A DNA stretch of 64,000 nt from positions 496,001-560,000 of the forward strand of contig NW_014040560.1 in NCBI RefSeq assembly GCF_000143105.1. Reading direction: 5' to 3'. Numbering within the stretch: position 1 is the first letter of the stretch; the number at the start of each line of letters is the position of its first letter. The DNA is from Grosmannia clavigera kw1407. Lineage: Eukaryota; Ascomycota; Sordariomycetes; Ophiostomatales; Ophiostomataceae. The translations under genes were made by a program, and so were the position numbers. The notes beneath the pieces were generated by a model. The model did not search any database and was not told the origin of the DNA. It saw only the letters and a list, made by a program, of their open reading frames with translations. Shown here piece after piece: positions 32,903-43,049 of the stretch.

Positions 32903-34752
32903 ATGAGTCTCTATACTGAAGCCGCTAATGGCGCTCTGACCCAGTCAAAGTTGCAGAAATACCTTGAGAAGCATGGCATCAACGAGCCCAGTGAGGAGTC
33001 TGGCCGCGGCACGAACAGCCTTACACCGCTGGCGCTCGCGGCCCGCAACGGCCGCGTCAACGTGGTGCGACTGCTTCTGAGTCCGGAAAACAACGCGAGA
33101 GTAGATGGGCTGTCAACAATGCATAGGACTCCACTGTGGCTTGTGACGGCGCGCGGCGTCCAGCGCCGGGCGGAAGTAGTGCAGCTGCTGCTGCAGCACA
33201 AGGCTAACGCGCGGTACAGCCACCCAGACCTGATGAACGGCTCGACACCGCTAGAGAATGAGCTGCGGCAGAACCGCGACGTTGCCGTTATCCAGTTGTT
33301 GGTTGAGGCTGGTGGCGTCACCGACAAGGCACGCAAGATGGCACAGTCACTAAACGATCCAAAGATTGATGCGGCCATGATGCCAAGGACGCAGTTTCGC
33401 CGCATCCACGACAAGGCTACCGCACTCATAATGTCGCTCGTGCTGTTTGTAATCCGGGTTGTCAACGAAAACTCGATCTTCTCGAGAGTCACCAACAAGG
33501 TCAGCAAGTTCTTCGGCCGGTTCCACATCTGGGGCAAAGACAGCAAGAGTAAGCGAGTACAGCAGATAGAAAAGGTGAGTTTGTCTTTCTAGTCTTTGTT
33601 CTATGCGTTGTAATCATTCTTTCTCTATTCCTCGTCTCTCCATCTCTCTCTTTTCCCCTCGCCTCTCGCATTCTCCCTTGTTTTTCTTGACTAACCCCAA
33701 CAGGAAATCGGCCAACCAAAAACAAAAGAAGAGTTCCAACAGGGCGTAGCCGACTTTGTCAAGAAGCACCAGCTCGCCAACTTCTTCTCCAAGGATGACT
33801 CCGCATTTCTCGATACCCTGACTGCTCATGCCGTCGACCTCCAAAATGATGACTCAACCGACCTCAGCGAGCCGCAAAATGCAAGCGGCCTCATTCAGCT
33901 CTCGCTTTACCAGCCTGTCATCTACTGTGATGACAGCACCTCCATGAACATCGACTATAACCGCTGTGAGGATCGCATCCAAGAGCAGCGGGGGCTCGTC
34001 CACCGAATCGCTGGCATCTGCACCCGTCTTGTTCCCGACGACAAGGGTATCCATCTGCGCTTCATAAACACACGACTGCCCGACGCCGACAACCTCCGTA
34101 TGGCCGACGTCGAACGAATCATGGCCGACGTTTCCGGAGCCGGAGCTACGCAGATTGGCACCAACCTGCGCCAACAGATCCTCGACCCGTTTGTCTACCA
34201 GGCCCATGCCAATGGGAGCCTGAAGCGACCGGTGTTCATTTCTGTCATTACGGATGGTGTGCCATCCAATGAGCCATCCTTTCAACTCCAGAACGAAATC
34301 ATCCAGTGCCAAGAGTTTCTTCTAGAAAAAGGGCTCTCGCCGCGATGTAAGTAGGGGAATGGGCAAACTGCAGAGGGCAGTGAAGGGAAGATATATGAAA
34401 AGTACTAACATGCTCGTAGCCGTCATCTTCCAAATCAGCCAGATTGGCAGCGACTCGGATTCAAAAGCCTTCCTTTCAGGATTGGCCACAGATTCTCGGC
34501 TCGAGAATGTCTGCATAACGGCGCGTAAGTGTTCAGGGGGAGGGTTTTTTTTTATATGGGTGTTGTCGAATCATATTAACCACACCTGTTCAGAGCAACT
34601 TGATGCCAAATTCCGCGAGCTCCGAGACAACGAACGTAATTTGGAAGCATGGGTGAGTACCTTCTTCGGTGCGCTTTGTTCAATATTGAGTTCTGACACA
34701 CAAAATATAGCTTTTCAAGACGCTGCTTGCGCCCGTTCTAAAACAAGAGTAG
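32903..34752 (+). CDS. Ankyrin-repeat and von Willebrand factor A domain protein
   Basis: Five exons, 32903-33574, 33704-34346, 34420-34524, 34594-34652 and 34711-34752, all in frame; 506 residues. Residues about 35-150 are three to four ankyrin repeats (TPLALAARNGRVNVVRLLL, TPLWLVTARG, STPLENELRQNRDVAVIQLL). After a linker comes a vWA domain with the metal-site motif DDSTS (about 300-304), a conserved GATQIGTNLRQQIL and VFISVITDGVPSNE. The C-terminus is a short helix. Ankyrin-vWA proteins of this type are lineage-variable in filamentous fungi and lack an assigned function; both domains are protein-binding. No signal peptide, so cytosolic. It is head-to-head with the lectin-like gene and 2.5 kb from the protease. 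Confidence 0.85.
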
Positions 34753-34959
34753 GCCCGTGTTTTGTCCCACAACTTGGAACAAGCATCCTTCTGCTAGACC
34801 GCATGGATCAAGAGGGGGCGTCTGAAAACGATCGTGTAAGAACGGCTATAATCTGTAGTTAGGAACACATGGTTGTATGTTAGAATAGGAACAAATGTAT
34901 GTAAACTATAAGCTGCAAATTCTTTAAAGATCTTATGTCAACTCTAGGGTGCGCCTTTA

Positions 34960-35019
34960 CACAGGCTCGGTGGTCACAGGCTCGGTGGTCACAGGCTCGG
35001 TGGTCACAGGCTCGGTGGT
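34960..35019 (+). repeat. four perfect 15-bp tandem repeats
   Basis: CACAGGCTCGGTGGT repeated four times without a mismatch at 34960, 34975, 34990 and 35005. It is a minisatellite 208 bp after the ankyrin-vWA stop. Confidence 0.95.
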
Positions 35020-35549
35020 GCTGCTAGGTGGTGTATAATGTTATACGTAGAGCGGAGGAAAAACGTACGACTTAAGTTTGTTGGCGATGGACAGTTCACT
35101 GTCAGTTATGCTACGTAGCGAAAATATAGGCTGTCGTCGCCTAACTCTTTCAGTTCTTCACGAGAGGGCAAAGGACGGCCCTGTTCTGCTGCCTCTCTCC
35201 TCAAAATCCCTCGACTTATTTACGAATTTAAGTATAAAATTAAGGTACTACTATATAGACCTATATATAGTAGCAGTGAAAGCAACTATAGCTAGGGTAA
35301 CGGCATTACCACGTATAAAGCAAAGCGTATCTATTATATCATCTATTATAGGGACTGCTTATAGCCCCCCTACGATTTGCTTACAGGCCCCCCACGCTAG
35401 CGAAAATGTGGGACAGTGTACAAAAACAACGAGAAAGTCCCAATGTCGAATAAACCAGACCTAAATGGGAGGGGCGTGCGCGATTATGCAGTGTGATGAA
35501 AGAATACATGTACTGTGTGGCGCAGGGGGCTATTTAGTATGTGTTTTGA

Positions 35550-35620
35550 CGCACGTCTGCATATCTTAGAAGTACCTAACCATAACAATACATTCATGCT
35601 CACTGGGCACACATAATTCG
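35550..35620 (+). repeat. dispersed repeat family B, copy 2
   Basis: Direct-orientation match to 28341-28417; see that entry. Boundaries approximate. Confidence 0.6.
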
Positions 35621-35798
35621 TCACCCAAAGATACGAAGTAAGATACATGGGCACAACGCGCCGCTGTCGTGACTTGGAGCAAATTGTTGCTTGGTCGGCA
35701 GAGCATATCAGCATTCCATATGTAGACGGTGTAGATGGTCAAACAAAAATGGGTTCAATTCGCTTTTTTTTTGCTCATAAGATGTACCTTGTTGTTGT

Positions 35799-36726
35799 CT
35801 ACAGGTCTAGCTCAGTCCAATCTCTTGGCTTTTGGTCGTCACAGACAAAATTTCGCTGCGCCCAAGCCAGCATATTCTCATACTTACGGCAGACGTGTGC
35901 CGTTCTGACGACGGGTGCGACGCCCCGGGGATTGACGGCGGTGTTGGCGAGCAGATACGGCGTCGACTCAAACGAACATAACAGTTCCTCGCGCAGCAGC
36001 TCAATACAGCTGTCCGCCTGCGCTCTTGTCGGCGGCCGGTACAACGTCTGGTTCGTACCATTCAAATAATCGCAACGATGAGGCATCTTCTGCAAAAAAA
36101 AAAATAAAAAAATAAGCTGGCGTCACAAACGGAAGATTCTCTTCCGACTTGTTTACCAGGCAGTTCATCTGTAGAGAGAAACCTGGAATTGCAACAGGCT
36201 TCCCGTAGCTTTTATTGGTCTTGTGCCGCAGCTGCTGCTGCCAACTATCTTTTGTGGATGGAGGCAGCTCATCCAACTCGACTACACCAACTTCATATAC
36301 TGCTGTCAGCCGATTTTCTTTTGGTCGGTGGCATGACACAGTGAGAAGTTGAAGTTTATATCTTACAAGGAACCAAAGAATCCCACAAGCGTTCTCGCTG
36401 CGCTTCTGGAGGCCCTCTGAAAACGGACTGTGGAACGGACACTTGGATTTGATTTTGTCGCCGGTATTCGATAGCGTCCTTGGCTAAGACTGCAACGAGT
36501 GACTTTTTGGCGTCCAAATTTCTCTTCACCTCCAGCGCGCTCTTCTTTTAGATGTATGCTTGCTAGTGGGGAATAGTATGTCGATGCTGCTAGATGTGGA
36601 TGGCGAACTCAGGACTGTAGCAGCGTAAAAAACAACAGAGCAGACAAGGAGTATTCCTGAGAAGAGCAAGATGCAGAATGGTTCCCGGATAGATAGATAG
36701 TCATGTCGTTGCGGTTTGGAAGCCAT
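35799..36726 (-). pseudogene. UstYa-like (DUF3328) gene with broken first exon
   Basis: Exons would be 36726-36367, 36302-36157 and 36089-35799. The product has a single N-terminal membrane helix (ILLFSGILLVCSVVFYAA), the DUF3328 segment VFRGPPEAQRERLWDSLV and the closing CIELLREELLC plus HVCRKYENMLAWA. UstYa-family proteins are membrane-anchored oxidases that cyclise ribosomal peptides and use paired HxxHC motifs. Here both are degenerate: the first reads QMNC, the second DSC. In the frame of the ATG a TGA stops translation at 36528-36526, whereas the conserved segment lies in another frame, so exon 1 has a frameshift in an AAAAGAAGAG stretch unless an unrecognised intron or sequencing error is involved. 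Introns 2 and 3 remain canonical, so decay is recent or the gene still functions. Confidence 0.65.
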
Positions 36727-37499
36727 CTCGTCTGTAAAAGCTGTGGATTCGGTTTTCTTTTATTTGGGGTAATGAAGAGACAGAATACACTGCTTCAGAC
36801 ACCACCACATTCAGTAGTAAAATAGCCCGATCCTGAAAAACGCGAAAATCTTCGTCTTGTGGATGTGGAAGCGAATGAGAATGTGACAATTAAACCCCTT
36901 CAGGCCAGCATTGCATCATTCCGGACGAAGAATGCGTGCAGCTGACAGAACAAAAAACCGTTCCTACGGAGTACGTCGTATGTCGCGATTGTCGGCATTT
37001 CGTACCGAGAGCGAGCAAGCTTGACATGTGAGACTGCTCGGGTCCGTAACGGGGAAGGAGTGCGCGAAAAGATGCAGCAATGTGATCGTCAAAGCGGAGC
37101 CATGACTTACGTCGTAGAGGTATCTTACAGAGTACGGAGTATTACAAGTCATGATTTCGGGATCGTCTCCTGCCAAGTGGGTTTTGAGCCGATTAAAATC
37201 ACCCTGAAGAGGAAGCTATATACGTAATATTGCATCCAACAGCTTTCTCAATTCTAGCTGTATCACTGTCTATGTGTCTTAACCGGGTGCCTGTCTTACG
37301 GAGACAGAAGAAAAACATCGGAGATAAACCGGCTCGGGGCTGCCCTCCGCTGCCAACGGTGCGGGCGAGATGATGGGGAGTACCTTCGCTCTTTCAGCGT
37401 TCGCCCTCCTTGACCATGAAACTTCTCATATTGTTCCCTGTCTAGTTTCATATTCGCAGAGTCGAAGCACATCTCATCGGTTCTTACAACCCAGCTCCC
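36727..37499. other. divergent intergenic region between two UstYa-like loci
   Basis: Head-to-head spacing typical of co-regulated pairs. It carries two TACGGAGTA copies (36965, 37133). No precursor-peptide gene is seen. Confidence 0.6.
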
Positions 37500-38612
37500 A
37501 TGTCTTTGCTGGTACAAAGGCCAAAGAATCAAGTCTTGGGGCCCCAGGATCTGACAGAAAACGGACTCGATGAAGGGAAGGACGGTCTCTTGGACGGCCA
37601 AGAAGGATCTCCACATACCCGGTTGCATTTGCAAAGCCGGTGGTGGGCTTTAATTGCGATCGTATCGTGGGTATTCACCGGACTTCTGGCCTTGTTTTTG
37701 GCCGTAAATCTATATTCCCAGGCCGACCTTGCGGCCAACAGCTTCTAGCATGGCTGGAAAACTGACTTTTGTGGGTTCCTTCTCTTATACACAAGTGTAC
37801 GCCACCCTTTCTAACCATCCCGGATCGATATACAGTCTCGGAACACGAAGCTGTGAGCATTTAGACGACAATATTCACCGGCAGCCCTGCCTTCACAGAT
37901 AGTGGAGGATCTTAAATCCCCAACAAGGATCCAAATCTTTATGTTGAAAAACCTAGCCCGGAAATGGATCATGCTTGGGAGAGATTGATCGAAGGTGAAT
38001 CATGTTAAATCTTTGCTTGTCTCTTTATAATCTCACAATTTTGAATCATATACAGGACGGTATTTTCTAGTCACAGAGGGCGAGGCTAAAGCCGCTTGGG
38101 GCAGCGACTACAAGAGCTACTGGTCAGCGGATCGAGGCGACTATGTTGCCGGGTATATGAAGAGCCAGCGTTTTCTATAAATCCCATGCCGCGAGTTAAC
38201 AGCACATCTTCCACAGCCTCGATGTCTTCTACACCCTCCACTGCCTAAATTTGATTCGCCAAAAATTCACCCAGAATACTATCCGCCACGCCACAGAAGT
38301 CCTGAGCACCAGGCAACCCATGACGGTAATATTCTCCTCTCTTCTCTCTTTTTCTACGCCCTTTCCACCAAAACTAACGCCTCGCACCAAGGACACGGTA
38401 TCGAACAGATCCGATAGTATATAATGTGCGCGGGTGACCTAACCGTCCTAGGCACGAAGTTTTACCCGGGACTTGGTGATCATAGCCGCAACTATGTCCT
38501 GTCAGACGCTCCGTATACATGTCGCAACTTTGGTCGCATACAAACGTGGACATGGGACCGCTACAATGGTAGCATGGCAGTCCAGCCTGATTTGGACAAA
38601 GGGCAAACCTGA
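37500..38612 (+). pseudogene. UstYa-like (DUF3328) pseudogene
   Basis: Opens at ATG 37500 with a hydrophilic start and a membrane helix (WWALIAIVSWVFTGLLALF), then meets TAG at 37746-37748. Downstream pieces in recoverable order are PSPEMDHAWERLIEG before a GTGAAT...ACAG intron near 38000-38060, TEGEAKAAWGSDYKSYW, FYTLHCLNLIRQ after a second intron, and IMCAGDL through CRNFGRIQTWTWDRYNGSM to a TGA at 38612. There is a further in-frame TAG at 38415-38417 and at least one frame mismatch at the third intron. Both HxxHC motifs are altered (Tyr for the first His in one; the second lacks HC). This is a dead relative of the DUF3328 oxidases of ustiloxin-type peptide clusters. Confidence 0.75.
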
Positions 38613-38956
38613 ACAGTTCTTGTAGGGAACACTAGCCAGAAGGGGGAAGCGCTGATAAGGAAAGGGGCTTCTACTTTCATGTCTGTATACAACATACGTA
38701 GCCGGATTCTGTACTTTGCGAATAGGTAGCCGATGTCCTATTCAAGTAGGTCCATTTATGCGTACTCCGTACTCGTATTTTACACTAGGAAAAGCTTATC
38801 TAGAAGCTGCAACAGAACACAAGCACTCTTGCAAGCGCTAGCAATATATGCAAAGCACGCTAAAGAAGCAACATTGTATATTTAAAGCTATTCTAGCATC
38901 TATAATGTCTGCTGTCTTCGCTGTTTCCAAAATTCCGAGCAGTTCTAGCTTACAAG
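38613..38956. other. intergenic, mostly dispersed repeat copy 2
   Basis: Between the two pseudogenes. The central 38763-38916 is the second copy of the 154-bp repeat. Confidence 0.7.
38763..38916 (+). repeat. 154-bp dispersed repeat, copy 2
   Basis: Direct-orientation counterpart of 27993-28146, again opening with TACTCCGTA. It ends 40 bp before the start of the M3 peptidase pseudogene. Confidence 0.8.
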
Positions 38957-41294
38957 ATGGAGAGCGCTCTCGCTGCCTTTAAGATCAAACAACCAGTTCT
39001 CTTCAACGCCACTGTCCAATCCCTCCAGGATGACGCCCGGGTACTTATTGACGGCACCACGGCTGCCTGAAATAGCATCCTAGCCAGCGTTAAGACTCCG
39101 GCAGACGCCACGTTTAAAAATACTATTATGCCTATCATCCAAGACGAGAATGCCTGCTCCGAAACACAAAGAGTACTCCGGTTCTATGCTACCACATCGC
39201 CTTGCGCAACTTTACGCGACGCTTCTAATACGGCAATCAGCGCTCTGAACGACGCTGAGGGTGACTTCTTCTCGAGACAGGATGTCTCAGTGCTAGTTGA
39301 TGCTGTGCTTAACCGATCACCGGCTGGAAGAGAAGACAGGTGCTTCATCCGGTCGCCGCCCACTATGTCTCTAAGCTACATCTGCTGTTTCGTCTTAACG
39401 GTTGTAGCATCATCTCTTCTAGCCAGCGGGATATCTTTACCGCTAAAATGAAGCAGCTCAACGACCTTGTACGCGAGTGCACCCGCAACATGTCGGCCGA
39501 CGCCAGTGGCTTGTGGCTCTCTTGGGACGAGCTTGAAGGCGTCCTCCGACGTGTTTTAGACAGGCTTACAGACAAAGGACCTGTTGTGGATAGTGATATT
39601 GGCAACAATGGCAGCGACAACATTGGCAAACTTTGGCTCCCAACCAAGGTTGCTTTTAGCAGCCCAGTGACAGCCAGTGCAACGTGCGAAGCGACGAGGA
39701 AGAAAGTGTACTATGCCGTGGTTAACCGGATGCTTGTGAACGTTCCACTGTTTCGTGAAGTAGTGCTGCTACGCGATGAGACGGCTCGCATGCTCGGCTT
39801 CCGCCACCATGCTGCTTTAAAGGCGGCAGGTAACATGATGCAGACGCCCGAAGCTGTGCGTCAGTTGCTGTCCGAGATCTCGGATGTATTGCACCGTTTG
39901 GCAAGTGAGAAGGCCTTAGAGTTGCTAAAGCTGAAGCAAGAAAGAGCAAGGGCCTAGGGTACGGTAGCAGAGGATGAGATTGCGCGCATGCAGGTGTTTT
40001 TTTGGGACCAGTCGTACCTTGCAAGTCAAGCGAGCGAGAAGGAAAATCCCGCTAAGGCTGCCTTGTCGGAGTACTTTGAGCAGAACAACACACTGCAACG
40101 ACTTCTACAGTTATTCGAGCACCTATTTGGGGCCCGGCTAGTGTCAATCGACACCAGATCCCCCAACATGCCGCAGCATTTGGTATGGCACGACACGATC
40201 CTGTTGTTCTCGGCCTGGAACGTCGATGATGAACAGAGCACAAAATTTCTCGGTTATGCCTATTTTGATTTGATTACACGCGCCAATAATTGAACTCACG
40301 TTAGGCATTATCCGCTACCGCAGGTACAATGCCCCATGTATTCTTCCCATTCCTCTTTATTCATGTACGCTAATATAATTATCATGGCAGGGCTATGACA
40401 CACCAAATGGTAGTCGTTTCTATCCCTCGTCTGTGTTGGTGATGAACTACATCCAGCCAAGTCAGCAGAAGCCAACGCTCCTACGTATAGACGAAGTGCG
40501 TAAACTGTTTCATGAACTAGGCCACTTGTTCCATGGGCTTTTATCGTATAGCCAATATGCGGGACTGCATCGTGTGAAGAGGGATTTTGTCGAAACACCA
40601 AGCATGATGTTGGAGCGGTTTTCATGGCAAATGCAGCACATCCGTGACGTTTCATGGTACTATTCATACATTGGACCAGAAATGGAGGCCGTCTGGCTGC
40701 CTTCCTGCAATCCTGGGAGCCAGAAATCGCGACCAGCACCGCAGTTGGACAAAGATCAGGCCGAGCGCCTCGCCTCGGCAAACCAGGCAAAGAATATGCG
40801 CGACCAGCTTAAGGACATCTTCTTCTCGACGCACGACCACCTGGTGCTACAGCCCCGAGACGCACGAAGAGCTTGAGGCGATGAATCTGACGGAACTCTT
40901 CAATCGAACCCGTGCCGACATATACCAGATTCACGGCGGGGAGGCGTTAGACGAGGGTTGGGAATGGGGCCACGGTGAATCCGTATTTCGAAACGTGCTC
41001 AACGGCTACGACGCTGAATACTGCAGCTACATTCTGTAAGTCTTCTGTTTACCTGATGACATTGACATGGGACATCAATGACTGGTGCTTGTGTGTTTCA
41101 GGGGAAGGGTGTTTGCGCTGGACCTGTTTGACGTCGGGTTCAAGCATGACTCAACAAGCAAAGACGCGGGACGGCGATACCGAGATATGGTGATCGTCAA
41201 AGGTGGTAGCCAGCCGGAAATGAAAACCCTGACGGACTTCTTGGGCCACAGGCCTAGCACGGGGCCTTACCTCGCATGGTTAAGGTCACCATAG
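38957..41294 (+). pseudogene. M3-family metallopeptidase (MepB/thimet-oligopeptidase-like) pseudogene
   Basis: The whole length of a fungal M3 oligopeptidase can be followed, but in pieces. Conserved parts are TFKNTIMPIIQDEN, GLWLSWDELEGV, GFRHHAALK, the zinc site HELGH at 40511-40525 with the later ETPSMMLERF glutamate segment, WEWGHGESVF and GRRYRDMVIVKGGSQPEM to a TAG at 41292-41294. Breaks visible: TGA 39068-39070, a frame change near 39335, TAG 39955-39957, TGA 40291-40293 and a frame change near 40855. Two introns are still recognisable (about 40322-40389 and 41038-41100). The zinc site itself is intact. M3 peptidases occur as oligopeptidases in phomopsin-type peptide clusters, and this one lies beside two UstYa relics. 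Confidence 0.85.
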
Positions 41295-42195
41295 CAGCTT
41301 CAAGGCAAGTGCTTGGTTTTCTGGAATCGAGCTTTGGGTGCACAGTGAGCGCGTGTGTCTTGTCATGGTTGGTACGGAGTACTGTGAGCGGAGGTAGGGT
41401 GAGGCCTCTGCTCGAACTAACAACACACGCACAAACCTACTAACACACGTGTCTGTACACGTAGAGAGGCGCCTTAAGGCACCTCCCTTCGTCACAAGGT
41501 AGGGCAGTGCGTGGCTGGTCCGAAGGGAAAGAAAGAAAGCCATGCGGGCTCATCTTAGGATCCCGAAAGAGATGACAAGACGAGCCCGCCCAGCGAGGTC
41601 TTGGGCGTACCTTTTTGCTCACAAGTGCTCTGCATATATGTCTTGTTGATTGACCAATTGCGTGCATGCGTGCGTGTCCCTCTCTTGAGGAGAGGGAAGA
41701 AGAGAGCGGTTTTATATACATAGGGTGTGTAAGTGGTGACAGAAGGCATGAATTGTTCCACATTTTATTGGTCAAGAAAAGTGGGTTGGTCATGTGACGC
41801 GTTAGCATCCCGCGAGGGGTCTTGACATGTTCATCCTGTGCGGCCAGAATGGGGGTCTTGGGGGGTGCACTTCTCTCATCACTCAGTACCTCATACGAGT
41901 TTCATTTTTCGATTACGAGTTCAAAGCAGAGTTGCCGTATTGATTTCCAGTTCCCGCCCATCCCCAGCGTTACCGGGGTATTATAGTGTAAATGATAGAA
42001 CCTGCGTACGGAGTAGGGATCCCACCTGCATATATTGATTTATGGAGGTAAGCTTATCCGTTCGATGGTATCGCTATCGGGACCGCCTTTATGCACAATC
42101 CACTGTGCTGGTTTACTGCAAGTTCCACGACCTCACATTTCTCTGCTCTCAATTGCAAAGGTGCACTTGAAGCCAAGCTTACGCTCTAATACATC
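41295..42195. other. intergenic, right edge of the accessory region
   Basis: No gene supported. Contains two TACGGAGTA copies (41373, 42007). GC-rich core composition resumes near 42200. Confidence 0.65.
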
Positions 42196-42902
42196 ATGGC
42201 CGCCACACGTCTCCGCCACACGTTTCGCTACGCAGACGACGAGGACGATCTGTCCGACGGGCCGGAAGTGCTGGATGAACAGGGTGAGTGATGGACGGCA
42301 CAAACACAGCATGAACTCAGCTCCATTCCGTACACATCGCGCCTTCAAACACCAAACGGCTGACCGTGTCAGAACAGGATGACCTCATCCAGGCGCTGGC
42401 CCAGCAGAACCAGCGGCGCAACGAGCAGTTCCGCCAGCTGCTGGTGGCCGTCCCCGTCTTGGCCATGGTGCCCTTCCTGATTGCCTGCGTCTCTCCATCG
42501 ATATCATCGACTCGCTCCTCTTCCGCCACGATGCTTCCGCTGCTCGGCCTCACATCGCTGGCCGCCACCGCCTATCTGCTGCACCGCCAGCCCGCCGCGA
42601 CGACTGGCATCGCCGCTCTGGACGCCTGGAGCGGTGCTGCTCGGTCACCGTCGTCGTCGTCGCCAGCATCGCCGCTCGATCGACACCTCCCCCTGCTCAA
42701 CGCCGGTTTGTGCGCCATGCTCCTGCTGTCGCTGCTTCTGCCACGGCCCTCGGCCGCCGGATCCAGCTCCCTCTCCCGCCAGCTCCTGGCCAGCCTTCCG
42801 GCACTCGTCTACAGTGTCGTTCTCGCCGGCAAGGCCACCATGGCCGGCGTTGACCCCGAGCAGGAGCTCGGTCGCCTTCGCTACGACTACAAGGGGGCGT
42901 GA
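42196..42902 (+). CDS. Small four-TM conserved fungal protein
   Basis: Two exons, 42196-42283 and 42373-42902, with an 89-bp GTGAGT...TCAG intron; 205 residues. A short acidic N-terminus (YADDEDDLSDGPEVLDEQ) leads to an amphipathic QALAQQNQRRNEQFRQLL helix. Four hydrophobic segments follow near LLVAVPVLAMVPFLIACV, LPLLGLTSLAATAYLL, LLNAGLCAMLLLSLLL and LASLPALVYSVVLAG. The end LGRLRYDYKGA is cytosolic if the N-terminus is. I do not recognise a named family; the layout fits a small ER or endomembrane protein. The 2H-phosphoesterase gene begins 148 bp downstream on the same strand. Confidence 0.75.
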
Positions 42903-43049
42903 AAATATACAGTGTGTGTGACACAATCAGCACTGTGCGATGCGTATTTTTACGGCATTCGCCACAAGGCTTCAGACCTGCGCGTTTCACACCAAGCGAG
43001 CCGTCTCCCTCGCGTGTACCCTCCACCAGACAGCCGAACGGACGACGCC

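Larger units (their letters stand above)
34753..35798. other. AT-rich intergenic region with repeats
   Basis: No gene supported. Contents are the 15-bp tandem repeat (34960-35019), a very TA-rich stretch at about 35210-35370 whose composition suggests a decayed repeat, and dispersed repeat B copy 2 (about 35550-35620). Confidence 0.65.

Noticed and set aside
34960..35019. CRISPR-like array
   Set aside because: The 15-bp units are directly abutting without spacers, and this is a eukaryotic genome; it is a minisatellite.
35078..35464. 128-codon ORF in the AT-rich stretch
   Set aside because: TA-rich simple composition and no motif; more like a decayed repeat than a gene.
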